Assembly (NCBI RefSeq): GCF_029633865.1
Contig: NC_079213.1
Location: 2,174,391-2,238,390 of the forward strand
Source: Lampris incognitus
Lineage: Eukaryota > Chordata > Actinopteri > Lampriformes > Lampridae
Reading direction: 5' to 3'
Length of the DNA stretch: 64,000 nt
The translations under genes were made by a program, and so were the position numbers. The notes under the pieces were generated by a model, which was not told where the DNA came from, searched no databases, and saw only the letters and a program-made list of their open reading frames with translations. Shown in pieces: positions 12,216 through 50,639 of the stretch. Positions within the stretch are counted from its first letter, which is position 1; the number at the start of each line of letters is the position of its first letter.

Positions 12216-12884
12216 CTGCTGCTGTACCGTCCTCAGTCTCGTCCCACTGACACACACATCTTACTTCTCATTACAACAGTCCCCCTAGTGCAAGTGTATC
12301 TTGAAGATGAGTAAGAACTTGTCCTGGTGGGGGGGACCCAACACACAATGCCAAAAAAAAATCATAACATCAGACATTGTCTATTAAAAATAGTAATATG
12401 TTAAATTATTGAAATGTTTAGATATGTAAATTAATCCAAGTCTGGGATCCTGTAGAAATAGTGATGTGCTGCTGAAAGTGTTGCTTCCTGCATTTCGTTT
12501 TTACTTGTTCAGGTGAAAATGGACATGATGTGTCGTAACAGTGTAAAATGAACGTGTTCGTACTGAGTCTCGATGTCTGGCCAGAGATGTTGTGGATAAA
12601 CTGGAACAGTGCAGAATTATCCTTCCTCTGACCAGCTGGCGGGTAACTGGATGCTTACCCAGCATCCTCCTGGGTGTCAGGTTACCCTTGGCTCTCCTGA
12701 AACGGTGTCCATGGTGACACAGGCAGGGCAGGGATTGGTTGGATGAGGTGGGCGTGGTTGCTCTACAGTAGGGCTAGCAGGTGGGACAGTGTCTATGTGT
12801 CTGTGGATGTCTGTCCATCTGTCTGTCTTTTGTATCACTGGCATTGTCCTCATGTCTTCCCTGGGCTTTAATGGATAAACAGGT
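12216..12884. other. unassigned spacer
   Basis: AT-rich to mixed sequence with no open frame of note and no recognised repeat. Confidence 0.5.
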
Positions 12885-12892
12885 GACTTTCC

Positions 12893-12974
<82 letters not shown>

Positions 12975-13482
12975 GTCTCTCTTTCGCTGTCTGTCTCTCT
13001 TGCTCTCTCGGTCTGTCGCTCTCACTCTCTGTCTTTCTCTTGGTCTCTTTGTCTGTCTCTCTCTTCCTCACTTGCTCGTCTGTCTCTCTCTTTCTGTCTG
13101 TCTGTCTGTCTCTCTCTCTGTCTGTCTCTGTCGCTGTTGCTGTCTGTCTGTTTCTCTTGCTCTCTTTGTCTGTCTCTCTCTTTCTCGCTCGCTCATCTGT
13201 CTGTCTCTCTCTCTTTCTCTCTCTGTCTCTCTCTCGCTCTCTGTCTCTCTGTGTGCCTGTCTCTCTCTCAATTCAGTTCAATTAAATTCAATTCAATGAC
13301 TGTGTGTCTCTCTCTCAATTCAATTCAGTTCTCTCTGTCTGTCTGTCTCTGTCTCTCGCACTCTGTCTGTCTCTCTGTCTGTCTGTCTCTGTCTCTCTTT
13401 CGCTGTCTGTCTCTTTTGCTCTCTCGGTCTGTCTCTCTGTTTCTCTCGCTCTCTTTGTCTCTCTCTCTGTTGCGTGCTCGCT

Positions 13483-13534
<52 letters not shown>

Positions 13535-13790
13535 AATTCAATTCAACGTCTGTCTGTCTGTCTCTCTCTCAATTCAATTAAATTCTCTCTGTCTCTCTCT
13601 GTCTGTCTCTCTCGCCCTCTCTCTCAGTCTCTGTCTCTCGCTGTCTCTGTCTGTCTGTCCGTCTGTCTCTCTCATTCTCTGTCTCTCTGTGTCTCTCTTG
13701 CTCCCTTTCTCTCTCTCTCACTTTTTCTCTGTCTCTCTCTGTCTCTCTTGCTCTTTCTTTGTCTCTCTCTGTGTCTCTCTCTGTCTCATG
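12885..13790. repeat. 900-bp CT/GTCT array with AATTCAATTC islands
   Basis: A long (TCTC/TCTG) array is interrupted at about 13267-13298, 13315-13330, 13533-13547 and 13569-13585 by short AATTCAATTCAATT islands. The islands match the 3' terminus of the LINE at 9388, 37504 and 38977. Ser/Leu/Cys-rich frames here are artefacts. Confidence 0.94.
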
Positions 13791-14435
13791 CTGGTGGTTT
13801 AGTGGTTGACTAACTGCCCAGGTTGTTGTCAGGGTATCTGTGCTGCTGGTCTCTGAGGGTTTTGAGTTGACACCTTCTTGGTCGTACCTGTACAGCCTGG
13901 TGTACTTTGTGCATTAGTGTGTGACTCAGTCAGTCGGGGTGTGTTTGTGTGTAAAACAGGTGTGTCCTCCAGTTGGCACACATGGAACAGGTACTGTCAG
14001 TACTTTGTCCAACGGCAGGCTAATAACCGGCTGGGCAGTAAAGTTGACGTTCCCGCCTAGTTCCTCACGGGAGATTTGTCCTCTTCAACACTGAGAATTG
14101 AGTTTAAAGCTTTAATCCTAGAGGTTTATGTTCATTTTGACTCTTTCTTCCTGGATCTTCATCATTTTCAAGACAGATTCCATGCCAGGATTGATATTCT
14201 CTCTGCTACACCCACCCAGATCACTGAAGTAGGGATTCAAAGCTGTCAGGTCAGCTGGCAACATGTCACCACAGTCCATAGGGGGCGCACTGTTTCCACT
14301 GGCCAGAGACGATCTGAAATTAGAGGAGTTATAAGGGACCTGCCAAGAATTTTGCCTGGGTTCACTTGGAGGACACATGTAAGGCAGGAACTGTTGGGTC
14401 TTCCCTACGCTGACTCTTGCATTTTGTCCATCAAA
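13791..14435. other. unassigned, possibly LINE-flanking sequence
   Basis: Open frames exist on both strands at 14076-14465, but none has a recognisable motif. It lies next to an endonuclease fragment on the minus strand and may be part of the same decayed LINE. Confidence 0.4.
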
Positions 14436-14609
14436 TCTCGCAGATGGGGCATATTTTGGTTTTAAGCCAAATGAAACAGGAGAGACGTCTATCTAACCAC
14501 TCGTCCGGTGCCATATTAAGATCGCCACCTATTAAAGTAAATCCTATGCCATAGGTTTGCTTATACTCAGCAATAATTTCTGTAAGAAGTCCTAATAATA
14601 TTGTATTTT
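14436..14609 (-). mobile_element. LINE apurinic endonuclease fragment
   Basis: On the minus strand from about 14609 the sequence reads LLGLLTEIIAEYKQTYGIGF, then TLIGGDLNMAPDEWLDRRLS. This is the GGDxN endonuclease core of L1-like LINEs. A stop follows near 14438. It is truncated on its 5' side by the SINE at 14611. Confidence 0.7.
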
Positions 14610-14610
14610 G

Positions 14611-14830
14611 AGCGGCACGGTGGCGCAGTGGTTAGCACAGTCACCTCACAGCAAGAAGGCCTTGGGTTCGAACCTCAGGGTAGTCCAACCTTGGGAGTCA
14701 TCCCAGGTCGTCCTCTGTGTGGAGTTTGCATGTTCTCCCCGTGTCTGTGTGAGTTTCCTCCGGGGGCTCCGGTTTCCTCCCACAGTCCAAAGACGTGTAG
14801 GTCAGGTGACTCAGCTGTACTAAGTTGTCC

Positions 14831-14887
<57 letters not shown>

Positions 14888-15006
14888 CCCTGTGATGGCC
14901 TGGCGGCCTGTCCAGGGTGTCTCCCCGCCTGCCGCCCAATGACTCTGCTGGGATAGGTTCCAGCATCCCCGCGACCACAATCGGGATAAGCAGCTTGGAT
15001 AATGGA
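14611..15006 (+). mobile_element. tRNA-derived SINE (family A) with internal (TG)n
   Basis: The head contains an A-box-like GGCGCAGTGGTTAGCA and a B box GGGTTCGAACC. The body is CGTCCTCTGTGTGGAGTTTG and CATGTTCTCCCCGTGTCTGT. A (TG)n expansion lies at 14836-14884, and the tail is GGATAAGCAGCTTGGATAAT. A second copy lies at 33000-33385 in the same orientation, also with a (TG)n at the same internal position. Confidence 0.88.
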
Positions 15007-15062
15007 AATAATGACTCTTTCTGTCTCTGGTGTATTTGATATAGTAACTGATCTGTGAGTCT

Positions 15063-17505
15063 CAAATCAAATCAAATCAAATCAATTTTATTTGTATAGC
15101 CCAATATCACAAATTACAAATTTGCCTCAGTGGGCTTAACAGCAATACAACATCCTGTCCTTAGACCCTCTCATCGGATGAGGAAAAGCTCCCTAAAAAA
15201 AACCCTTTAACCGGGAGAAAAAATAGGGCGAAACCTCAGGGAGAGCAACAGAGGAGGGATCTCTCTCCCAAGACGGACAGCGTGCAATGGATGTTGTGTT
15301 CACGCAATTTACATAATACAACATTGAAAGAGGATAACAGAATTATAATGGACATAAAATTTATGAAGAACATGATGCACAGGATGCCAAGCAGTGTCCA
15401 GATGCCAACGGAGCAGTCCAGGACCCAAGCCACGCGACCAGCATCATCATGTAATAAGAAAAACTTAGGTGAGGAGAGGAAGGGCAGGCAGCATCCAAAT
15501 GACGACCACCATCACCATGGAAACCTGGGAGGAGAACCGTCTGCACATGCACGCAAGAGAGACTCACATGACACCATTCAAACACAGAGAAAGAGAAAGG
15601 AGAAGACATCATTCAGAGAGAGAGAAAAGACATGTTAGAGAAGAGAACAGTTTGCAATAGTCATTAGCCATAATCAATTAAGTCCTCAATTCATCATAAT
15701 CTATACTCGATAATCTGGTCGGCAGAACAGCGGTTGGTAAATTAATTGAGACAGAAAACCGACCCGCCATCCAGTACAGGTTGTGAAGCACTCAACTTAA
15801 AGGCAACTAATTGCAAGTTAAGGCAAAAAGATGAGTTTTAAGTTTGGATTTAAAGACTCAACAGACTCTGATTGTCTGATGGCAGCAGGCAAGTTATTCC
15901 ACAAAAATGGAGGCCGATAGGAAAAGGCCCTGCCACCAGCTGACTTCTTTTTAACTTTGGGTACACACAGGAGCCCTGTATTTTGAGAACGAAGTGCTCG
16001 AGATGGCATGTAAGGTTTAAGGAGATCAGACAGGTAGGATGGAGCAAGCCCATTTAGGATTTTATAAGTCAGCAGAAGCACCTTGTATTCTGATCTAACA
16101 TGGGTTGGAAGCCACTGAAGGGAGGCAAGAATTGGTGTAATATGGTCAAATGTCCTAGATTTAGTTAGGATTCTAGCAGCAGCATTCTGAACCATCAGAA
16201 GACCTTTAGTACTAGAATGTGGCAGACCTGAGAACAGAACATTACAGTCATCAAGTCTGGATGAAGCAAATGCATGTATTAGAATCTCTGCATCAGCCAT
16301 GGAGAGAAAAGACTGAATTCTAGCTATGTTACGTAAATGAAAAAAGGCAGTCTCAGTGATTTCTTTAATGTGCTTATCAAAGGAAAGGCTGGGATCAAAA
16401 GTAACACCAAGATTTTTGGCTGCCACACTGTGAAACCACAGAGTTGTCGATTATTATCGTTACTTGATCAAATTGGTGTCTGTGTCTAGCAGGGCCAATG
16501 ACTAGCATCTCGGTTTTATCTGAATTTAAAAGCAGAAAGTTAAGTGACATCCAGTTTTTCACAGTAGCCAAGCAGGCCTCTAAGTTAGTCATTTGAGTAT
16601 GATCATCAGCCCTTATAGGCACATACAGCTGAGTATCATCAGCATAGCAATGGAAATTTATTCCGTAACTGCGTATAATTTGGCCAAGAGGTGTAATGTA
16701 AAGAGAGATAAGTAGCGGGCCAAGTACTGAACCCTGAGGCAAACCATATTTAATGTCAGAAAATTTTGATATGATATTATTATAGCAGACACAATGTGTT
16801 CTTCCAGATAAGTAGGACTTAAGCCAAGAGAGAGCTAAGCCAGAGACACCAAAATTACAATTTAATCTATCTAAAAGTATACAGTGATCAATGGTGTCAA
16901 AGGTTGCATTGAGGTCCAGTAGTAGAAGCACAGAAGTGGAATCAGTGTCCATAGCTAGTAAAAGATCATTCACCACTCTGGTCAGAGCAGTTTCAGTGGA
17001 GTGACAGGGCCTGAAAGCCGACTGAAAAGGTTCATATAGATGGTTTTCTTCTATATGGTTTGAAAGTTGTTGATACACAACTCTCTCTAGTACTTTAGAA
17101 AATAATGGAAGATTAGAGACTGGCCAATAGTTAATAAGAGACCCTGGATCAAGGTGCGTTTTTTTTTAAGTAGAGGTTTAACCACAGCTGTCTTAAAACT
17201 GCTGGGAACAATGCCAGTAGTAAGAGATAAATTAACCATGTCTAGCATTGTAGGTCCCAGAAAAGGCCAGAGGTCTTTAAGAAGTTTTGCTGGTAAGGGA
17301 TCAAGTAGGCAAGCAGCTGGTTTAGAAGCTGACACGAACTTAGTCAAAGTATCAAGAGAGATAGGCTCAAAAGCTGTAATAACTGGAACTGTCAGTGACT
17401 CATTGTATAGATATGAATTTAGTATGACAGGATCTGCAGGAGTAGATGGAGTTGAAGAACTAATTTTGTTTAAGATCTCCTCAACCTTATTGCAGAAAAA
17501 AATCT
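15063..17505 (-). mobile_element. L2-clade LINE, copy 1, 5'-truncated
   Basis: Minus-strand ORF2 lies in three frames. 17087-17347 carries the start of RT (KLLKDLWPFLGPTMLDMVNL). 16395-17078 carries the RT core with [28 protein letters not shown] and an intact [11 protein letters not shown]. 15818-16426 carries the C-terminal region (KNLGVTFDPSLSFDKHIKEI, MVQNAAARILTKSR, LQWLPTHVRSEYKVLLLTYK). The 3'UTR runs to the (GATTT)n-type tail at 15063-15083. Two frame changes make it inactive. The endonuclease is missing. The closely similar copy at 33410-36678 extends further 5'. Confidence 0.9.
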
Positions 17506-17929
17506 GGATCCTGCAGGCTGCAGTAGTGTGTGATGTGGATGGTTGGTGTCTGGTAGGACTTTGCCAGGAAAAATGACAGGGTGCATAGTGTTTTCATCTT
17601 CATCATAGCGGCCAGATGAGGAAGAAGAAGGCGGGTAGTGTTGAGTGTGAAGAAGAAGTGGAGGTGTTGTGTCTAACCAACAGATATGACAGAACAAGCT
17701 GGTAGAAGACCTTCACCAACACATAGTACGACATCCATAAGTACAAATCAGGTTCCACCAGGTTTTATGTTTGTTTCTGACACAACAGCCCTGCTGACTG
17801 TCATTCAGTCTGGATGGATCTTCAGACACCCACCTCACCACCACCTACAAAGGACACACACTGTTTAAAAAAAACAACTGAGCTTCAAGATGGTAACTCA
17901 GAGGGGTATGAGAAACATTTGCCTTCCAG
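17506..17929. other. unassigned spacer
   Basis: No feature is recognised. It lies between the L2 5' truncation and a MITE. Confidence 0.5.
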
Positions 17930-18222
17930 GGGCCTCATATATCAATCATTACTATGGGCAAATTTTTAGCCCTCAAGATTGTCTGACAGTCAGCAGCAAA
18001 GCATGATGGTTATTTATAATTCCTTCCTCCTAACATCTATTGTCTACCTCTTGCAACGAGCAATCACCCAGGCCTGCAAAGACATCAGTGTTAGCCAACC
18101 GGTGTCTAAATTCAGGGGTTACCCAGGTTCTACACTTGCCTCTGAGACAAACTTCAGTGCTACAGATCCCATGGGTGTGTACGCACAAATTTGCCCATAG
18201 TAACAATTGCTATATGAGGCCC
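17930..18222. mobile_element. MITE with about 35-bp terminal inverted repeats
   Basis: The left end GGGCCTCATATATCAATCAT is mirrored at the right end (reverse complement GGGCCTCATATAGCAATTGT), and both continue TACTATGGGCAAATTT. Total length is 293 bp with no transposase. A clear target duplication is not visible. The end sequence resembles PIF/Harbinger-type fish elements. Confidence 0.75.
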
Positions 18223-18381
18223 ATGGAGCTTAGATGTCAAGTAGAGATCATGAGTAATTAATCTCATGATGTGATGAGTAAATATCATGACATGACGAGG
18301 AAATACCAGTAGTTGTTACTCAGTGGTACTGGTGAAAACAAAGTAACAGAGTCAGCTTTCTCCATTTAAAAAATACAGCAG

Positions 18382-18740
18382 GTCCCTACAGACACAATTG
18401 GCTGTGTCTTCAAGTGGGAAGCCAGATGTGGGTACGTGTCCTGGTCGCTGCACTAGCGCCTCCTCTGGTCGGTCGGGGTGTCTGTTTGGGGGGGGGGGAC
18501 TGGGGGGAATAGCATGATCCTCCCATGTGCTACATCCCCCTGGTGAAACTCCTCACTGTCAGGTGAAAAGAAGTGGCTGGTGACTCCACATGTAATGGGA
18601 GGAGGCATGTGGTAGTCTGCAGCCCTCCCTGGATCAGCAGAGGAGGTGGAGCAGAGACCGGGACGGCTCGAAAGAGTGGGGTTATTGGACAACTGACAAC
18701 TGGGGAGAAAAGGGGGGGGGAAAGCCACAAAAAATAAAAT
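18382..18740 (+). mobile_element. tRNA-derived SINE (family B), 5'-truncated copy
   Basis: The body begins TCCCTACAGACACAATTGGC and ends in the CCACAAAAAATAAAAT tail. It is flanked by an 11-bp target duplication AAATACAGCAG (18371-18381 and 18741-18751). It lacks the tRNA head seen in the copy at 21477. The duplication indicates LINE-mediated insertion. Confidence 0.88.
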
Positions 18741-18983
18741 AAATACAGCAGTGGAGGCGCTGGACTGGTTCTTGTCCTCCAGGGAGTGACACATGTCCTT
18801 TTTTGATTTGTAGTTGTTCTTTGTATTGCTCAACAGTAGAGGGCAGCACTGTGTTAGAAATGTCACTTTACACCTTTAAAGTGGTAAAAGATTTGTGTTC
18901 AAACAGAGCTGGACTTCTCTCCGTTCCTCTCTGCTCATCAGTGTAATGTTTTTACCAAGAGCTGCTGTGACACCCTCATGTTT

Positions 18984-19423
18984 TGTTTTTGTTTTTTTTG
19001 GATTTTATCCCCACTTTTCCTCCTCAGTTGTATCCAGCCAATTACCCCACTCCTCCGAGCCGTCCCGGTCATTGCTCCACCTCCTCTGCTGATCCGGGGA
19101 GGGCTGCAGACTACCACATGCCTCCTCCCATACATGTGGAGTCACCAGCCGCTTCTTTTCACCTGACAGTGAGGAGTTTCACCAGGGGACGTAGCACGTG
19201 GTAGGATCACTAGTCCCCCTCCCCCTAACAGGCGCCCTGACCGACCAGAGGAGGCGCTAGTGCAACGACCAGCACACATACCCACATCCGGCTTCCCACC
19301 CGCAGACACGGCCAATTGTGTCTGTAGGGACGCCCAACCAAGCAGGTAACACAGGGATTTGAACCGGCGATCCCCGTGTTGGCAGGCAACGGAATAGACC
19401 GCTATGCTACCCAGACGCCCCTC
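18984..19423 (-). mobile_element. tRNA-derived SINE (family B), near full length
   Basis: The reverse complement starts GGGGCGTCTGGGTAGCATAG at 19423. It has the B-box GGTTCAAATCCC and runs to a T-rich end at 18984. It is flanked by 13-bp near-identical duplications, CACCCTCATGTTT (18971-18983) and CACCTTCATGTTT (19424-19436). Confidence 0.9.
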
Positions 19424-19469
19424 CACCTTCATGTTTAAAGTCATGTTCAGCTGTGAAATTGAAGTGCAA

Positions 19470-19660
19470 TGTCTCTCTCTTTCTCTCTCTTCCTGTCTCT
19501 GTCTCTGTCTGTCTGTCTGTCTGTCTGTCTCTGTCTCTCTCTCTCTGCCTGTCTCTGTCTCTCTCTCTCTCCCTCTGTCTGTCTGTCTGTCTGTCTCTGT
19601 CTCTCTCTCTCTCCCTCTGTCTGTCTGTCTGTCTCTGTCTCTCTCTCTCTCTCTCTCTCC
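19470..19660. repeat. CT/GTCT microsatellite
   Basis: A TCTC/TCTG array. Ser/Leu/Cys- and Arg/Asp/Gln-rich frames over it are artefacts. Confidence 0.95.
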
Positions 19661-20088
19661 TTCACAGGACTGAGGCTGCAAATAGAATCTGTCGAGGTTG
19701 CGTTCTGTCTTTTTGCCTGGATGACTTGTTGACTGCCAGGCTGGATCACCTTCAGGCTAAACTGTTTGAGACCGACTGTTTATTTTTGTCTGTCTGGATG
19801 ACTGTCTGCCTGTGAAGACCAGAGTCCCCCTTCCTGCAGTTCATCTGATCCCTGCATCTCCATGTTGAGCCTCCATTATAATACATGATGGTACATTACA
19901 AAACAGTCTTTTACACTGTGAGACGAAGGCACAGGTCTTTGGAACAGCATTGCCCATCTCATTATTTTATGTTCAGGGTTATCTAAGTCTGGTCTCCTCT
20001 TAAGAAACCAACAGCAAGTGTAGAAATGCTTTAATATTGGAATAATAAGACTTTAATAAACAACTGGACATTACTGTTGTCTGTCCAG
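19661..20088. other. intronic or upstream spacer before the rab3ip coding start
   Basis: No recognised feature apart from possible acceptors (TCCTTCACAG ending 19667). A further 5'UTR exon cannot be excluded. Confidence 0.4.
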
Positions 20089-20115
20089 AGTCTATGATGC
20101 CAGAAAGAAGCTGCT
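20089..20115 (+). other. rab3ip: rab3ip 5'UTR part of first coding exon
   Basis: TGTTGTCTGTCCAG (ending 20088) is a plausible acceptor 27 bp before the ATG. Other AGs lie at 20102-20103 and 20109-20110. An out-of-frame ATG ATG at 20094-20099 falls in this leader and could act as a short upstream ORF. Confidence 0.55.
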
Positions 20116-47347
<27,232 letters not shown>

Positions 47348-47659
47348 CTGAAGGACAGCTGTGCTCTCCAATCAGATCTGGCCAGAAGCCCTGCCCACCA
47401 CCTTGCCTCTTATCCACTCATCGGTCAGCCATCGTTTCAGGAAGCCCCTGCTCCGTGTGTGGGTGTGTGTGTGAGAGCGAGAGAGAGAGAGAGACTTCAG
47501 ATCAGTCAGGGTTTGGATATGGAGAGAGTTGTTTTCGTCAGATGACTGACACCATATCAGATTGGGAGGGTGATCTCAGATATTTTTGACTTCCACTGTA
47601 AAATGATTCAAGTGTTTTATCCCAGAATGAAACATCTCTTTTACACCAAGTCTGAATCC

Positions 47660-47780
47660 TGTTCTGACACAAGATTTACAGCACTGAATACTTCCTGAAA
47701 GTTCTGACACAAGATTTACAGCACTGAATACTTCCTGAAAGTTCTGACACAAGATTTATAGCGCTAAATACTTCCTGAAA
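47660..47780. repeat. 40-bp direct repeat, 3 copies
   Basis: GTTCTGACACAAGATTTACA GCACTGAATACTTCCTGAAA, three head-to-tail copies. The last has TTATAGCGCTAAA. Confidence 0.93.
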
Positions 47781-47884
47781 GGGAGGAATTCCACTTGCAG
47801 TCCGCCGAACTGTTCAGTGAAAAGTCCTTTTCCCTAATTGTTGAGGTGGGGATGATTGGCAGCTCCATAGCCAATGACAGAAGA

Positions 47885-48115
47885 CTGTGGAGCTGCTGCC
47901 CCCTGCTGGTGACACACTCCTGAACTGCTTCCCCCTGCTGGTGACACACCCGAACTGCTGCCCCCTGCTGGTGAAACACTCCTGAACTGCTGCCCCTGCT
48001 GGTGACACATTCCTGAACTGCTGCCCCTGCTGGTGACACATTCCTGAACTGCTGCCCCCTGCTGTTGAACCACTCCTGACCTGCTGCCCCCTGCTGGTGA
48101 CACACTCCTGAACGC
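47885..48115. repeat. about 30-bp minisatellite, 7-8 copies, in inferred 3'UTR
   Basis: CTGCCCCCTGCTGGTGACAC ACTCCTGAA, with copies differing by one C in the CCCCC run (28-32 bp). Confidence 0.93.
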
Positions 48116-48609
48116 CAACATGTACACATGCTTTTTTCACACACACGTCCCACATGGAGAAATTTTGGGCACTCTTTCGTCTGTATCAGTAGCACAAACC
48201 CCCATAAACAAGTCCTGTCTAAACATTTATTTAGTTGAAAAATAGACGGAGCACCACTGAGTCCTCCTCCAAGACAGGTTCTGAAGTCTAAACCACATCC
48301 AGGCTGATCTGGTTCTGCTCGAGTCTGTAAACCACATCCAGGCTGGTCTGGCTCAGCTGGCCGGTACGCTTCACAGCTCATCCTGGTGTTTGTTCATCGT
48401 GTTGTCTCAGCCAGGTGAAGTGCTGCAGAGTGTCAACAGGGGGCGCTAAACCAGTTTCCTGTCAGTGTAATGCAATGAGCGTTTAAAAGCCGAGATGAGA
48501 AGAGGCCCAACAACCAAACATCCCCTGTTTTATCTGTTCTCCTTCCTTCACTGTTTCTGTGTGAACAATCAGACATGTTATGCTGAATTCATTACTGTGA
48601 GAATTTACC

Positions 48610-48640
<31 letters not shown>

Positions 48641-48678
48641 GATTTGAATGTCTGTTAAAGCTTTATTTGTTTATGGTG

Positions 48679-48684
48679 AATAAA
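48679..48684 (+). promoter_or_regulatory. rab3ip: candidate polyadenylation signal AATAAA
   Basis: Canonical hexamer about 1.33 kb after the rab3ip stop, followed within 50 bp by a GT-rich stretch (48726-48742). It is the first AATAAA in sense orientation that is followed by a downstream GT element. Confidence 0.5.
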
Positions 48685-48799
48685 TCCACTGGAGGTTCAA
48701 TCCACTATGACAAACCTGGAGATGGTCTGTGTGTGTGTGTTGGAGGTATATCACTTATCCAGATGGACCTCTTATCAGAGCCTGTCTATTGAGAGCCCC

Positions 48800-48856
48800 C
48801 CCGCACATGCGCCCCGACCGACCAGAGGAGGCGCTAGTGCAGCGACCAGGACACTT
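48800..48856 (-). mobile_element. SINE family B fragment
   Basis: GCCCCGACCGACCAGAGGAG then GCGCTAGTGCAGCGACCAGG is the internal core of the family at 19230-19275. Both ends are lost. Confidence 0.8.
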
Positions 48857-49039
48857 GACCTATACCGGAGAGTACGCGTAGACGTAAGACGTACTCTGCA
48901 CTCTCTACCATCCTTGACCAGACAGAGCCGCTCAGCAGCTAAGTCACATATAATCAATAACTGTCCTAAACCAAGAACACGGCCTGCACGAAAAAGCGGA
49001 AAATCGACCAGGAAAACCGTCAGTTCAGATCTGACTGGA

Positions 49040-49243
49040 CTGATAAGTTTGTTTTATTTTACCGGACCAGGCCAATAAACAGACATGCTTGATGTGCATG
49101 CAGACCGTAGCTGTCTGCAAAGCAGATGATCTCAAGCGGCACTTCAACACTATGCATGCTGCCAGTTTTAATGCCAACTACCCTGCAAAATCATCACCGC
49201 AACCAAAAAATAGCAAATATAATATCATACAACAGTGGCAGTT
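49040..49243 (+). pseudogene. hAT-derived zinc-finger gene fragment (GTF2IRD2/FAM200/ZBED-like)
   Basis: An open frame reads CFILPDQANKQTCLMC then MQTVAVCKADDLKRHFNTMH, a C-x2-C...H-x4-H finger. This is typical of the N-terminus of domesticated or active hAT transposase families with a VAV-K...RH core. It ends at a stop at about 49243 (YNIIQQWQF*). No start is clear and no transposase follows in frame. It could be the exon of a transposon or of a decayed host copy. Confidence 0.5.
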
Positions 49244-49489
49244 CTAGACCAATTTTACTGGAGGGGGGGGCAGGCTGGGACCAGTTGTGCTGTTACAGGG
49301 GCACATTTGACCCGGGACAAAAGAGACGAAGAGCATGTTCAAGCTTTCAAAAATGTCAGTTCAGTATAAAAAGTAATAGCGCACAAAAAAACAACAACAA
49401 CATGAAATACCATGATTGGTATTTGTTTCAGTAACTTACAATTTTATTAAATTACAGTATTGAAAACAAAATAAAACACATTCCTGTTA

Positions 49490-49970
49490 ATTTCAGCTGA
49501 AGTTACAGTACATTCTTTGCTGCAACACTTCTTTATGAGGCCCAATGAACAGTACAAGCTCTACTGTACTAGACGGTCTCTGCATCCCAGTCTGTATTTT
49601 CCTTTCTAGAATTCCACATCACAGCAAGTGTATTCTGAGGTTTTTGTGATTTTTGACAAAGCGATCAACAAACGAGTCAAGATTCAAAGCCTTTGCCCTC
49701 TTAAACTCAATACTTAGTACACCTAAATTGCTCACTCTCTAATTGGTTATGGTGGACCTGAGGTAAGTTTTCACCTGCTTCAGTGTAGAAAAACTCCCCT
49801 CACAAGAAGCAGAACTCACTGGGACTACGACTGCTAGTTTAGAGAGTATGAAGAGCTCAAAACCCCACAAAAACAAACACTTCTTTATACGGCTCAGTGA
49901 ACACTACCAGCTGTACTAGAAGGTCTCTGCATCCCAGTCTGTATTTTCCTTTCTAGAATTTCACGTTATT
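49490..49970 (-). mobile_element. hAT transposase C-terminal fossil
   Basis: On the minus strand about 49860-49600 reads VPVSSASCEGSFSTLKQVKT then YLRSTITNQRVSNLGVLSIE, the hAT dimerisation domain (normally SSAxCERxFSxLK...LxxLxxLSIE). A 90-bp segment (TCTCTGCATCCCAGTCTGTA TTTTCC) is duplicated at 49580 and 49925, and its core reappears at 57330. Decayed. Confidence 0.72.
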
Positions 49971-50630
49971 CATTCATTCATTCATTCATCTTCAGCTGCT
50001 TCTCCGGGGTCGGGTTGCGGTGGCAGCAAGCTAAGCAGGGCACTCCAGACGTCTCTCTCCCCAGCAACGCCCTCCAGCTCCTCCTGGGGGATTCCAAGGT
50101 GTTCCCAGGCCAGATTGGACATGTAGTCCCTCCAGCGAGTTCTGGGTCTACCCTGAGGTCTCTTCCCAGTTGGCCGTGCCCGCTAAACCTCCAAAGGAAG
50201 GCGCCCAGGAGGCATCCTAATCAGATGCCCGAACCACCTCAACTGGCTCCTTTCGATGTGAAGGAGCAGCGGCTCTACTCCGAGCTCCCTCCAGATGTCC
50301 GAGCTCCTCACCCTATCTCTAAGGCTGAGCCCAGACACCCTATGGAGGAAACTCATTTCAGCCGCTTGTATCCACGATCTCACCCTTTCGGTCACTACCC
50401 AAAGCTCGTGACCATAGGTGAGGGTTGGAACGAAGATTGACTGGTAAATTGAGAGCTTTGCCTCCCGGCTCAGCTCCCTCTTCACCACAACGGTCCGGTA
50501 CAACGTCCCCATTACTACGCCTGTCAATCTCCCACTCCATTCTATCCTCACTCCTCACTCGTGAACAAGACCCCGAGATACTTGAAGTCCTTCACTTGAG
50601 GCAACAACTCATCCCCAAATTTCCCCGAAT
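49971..50630 (-). mobile_element. RTE/Rex3-like LINE 3' end
   Basis: The minus-strand frame 50183-50551 reads VVVKRELSREAKLSIYQSIF, LTYGHELWVVTERVRSWIQA and LLLHIERSQLRWFGHLIRMP, the typical C-terminus of the fish RTE/Rex3-like ORF. The 3'UTR ends in a (GAATGAAT)-type tail at 49971-49990. It is probably the same family as the element at 61650. 5'-truncated at about 50630. Confidence 0.82.
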
Positions 50631-50639
50631 TTCACATTA

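Larger units (their letters stand above)
47348..48700 (+). other. rab3ip: rab3ip 3'UTR (inferred)
   Basis: No further coding. It runs from the stop to the AATAAA at 48679. It includes (GT)/(GA) repeats (47456-47492), a 40-bp triplicate (47660-47780), a 30-bp minisatellite (47885-48115) and an (ATT)n at 48612-48640. The true end depends on transcript data. Confidence 0.55.

Noticed and set aside
12781..13813. Ser/Leu/Cys-rich membrane-like proteins
   Set aside because: Translations of a CT/GTCT microsatellite.
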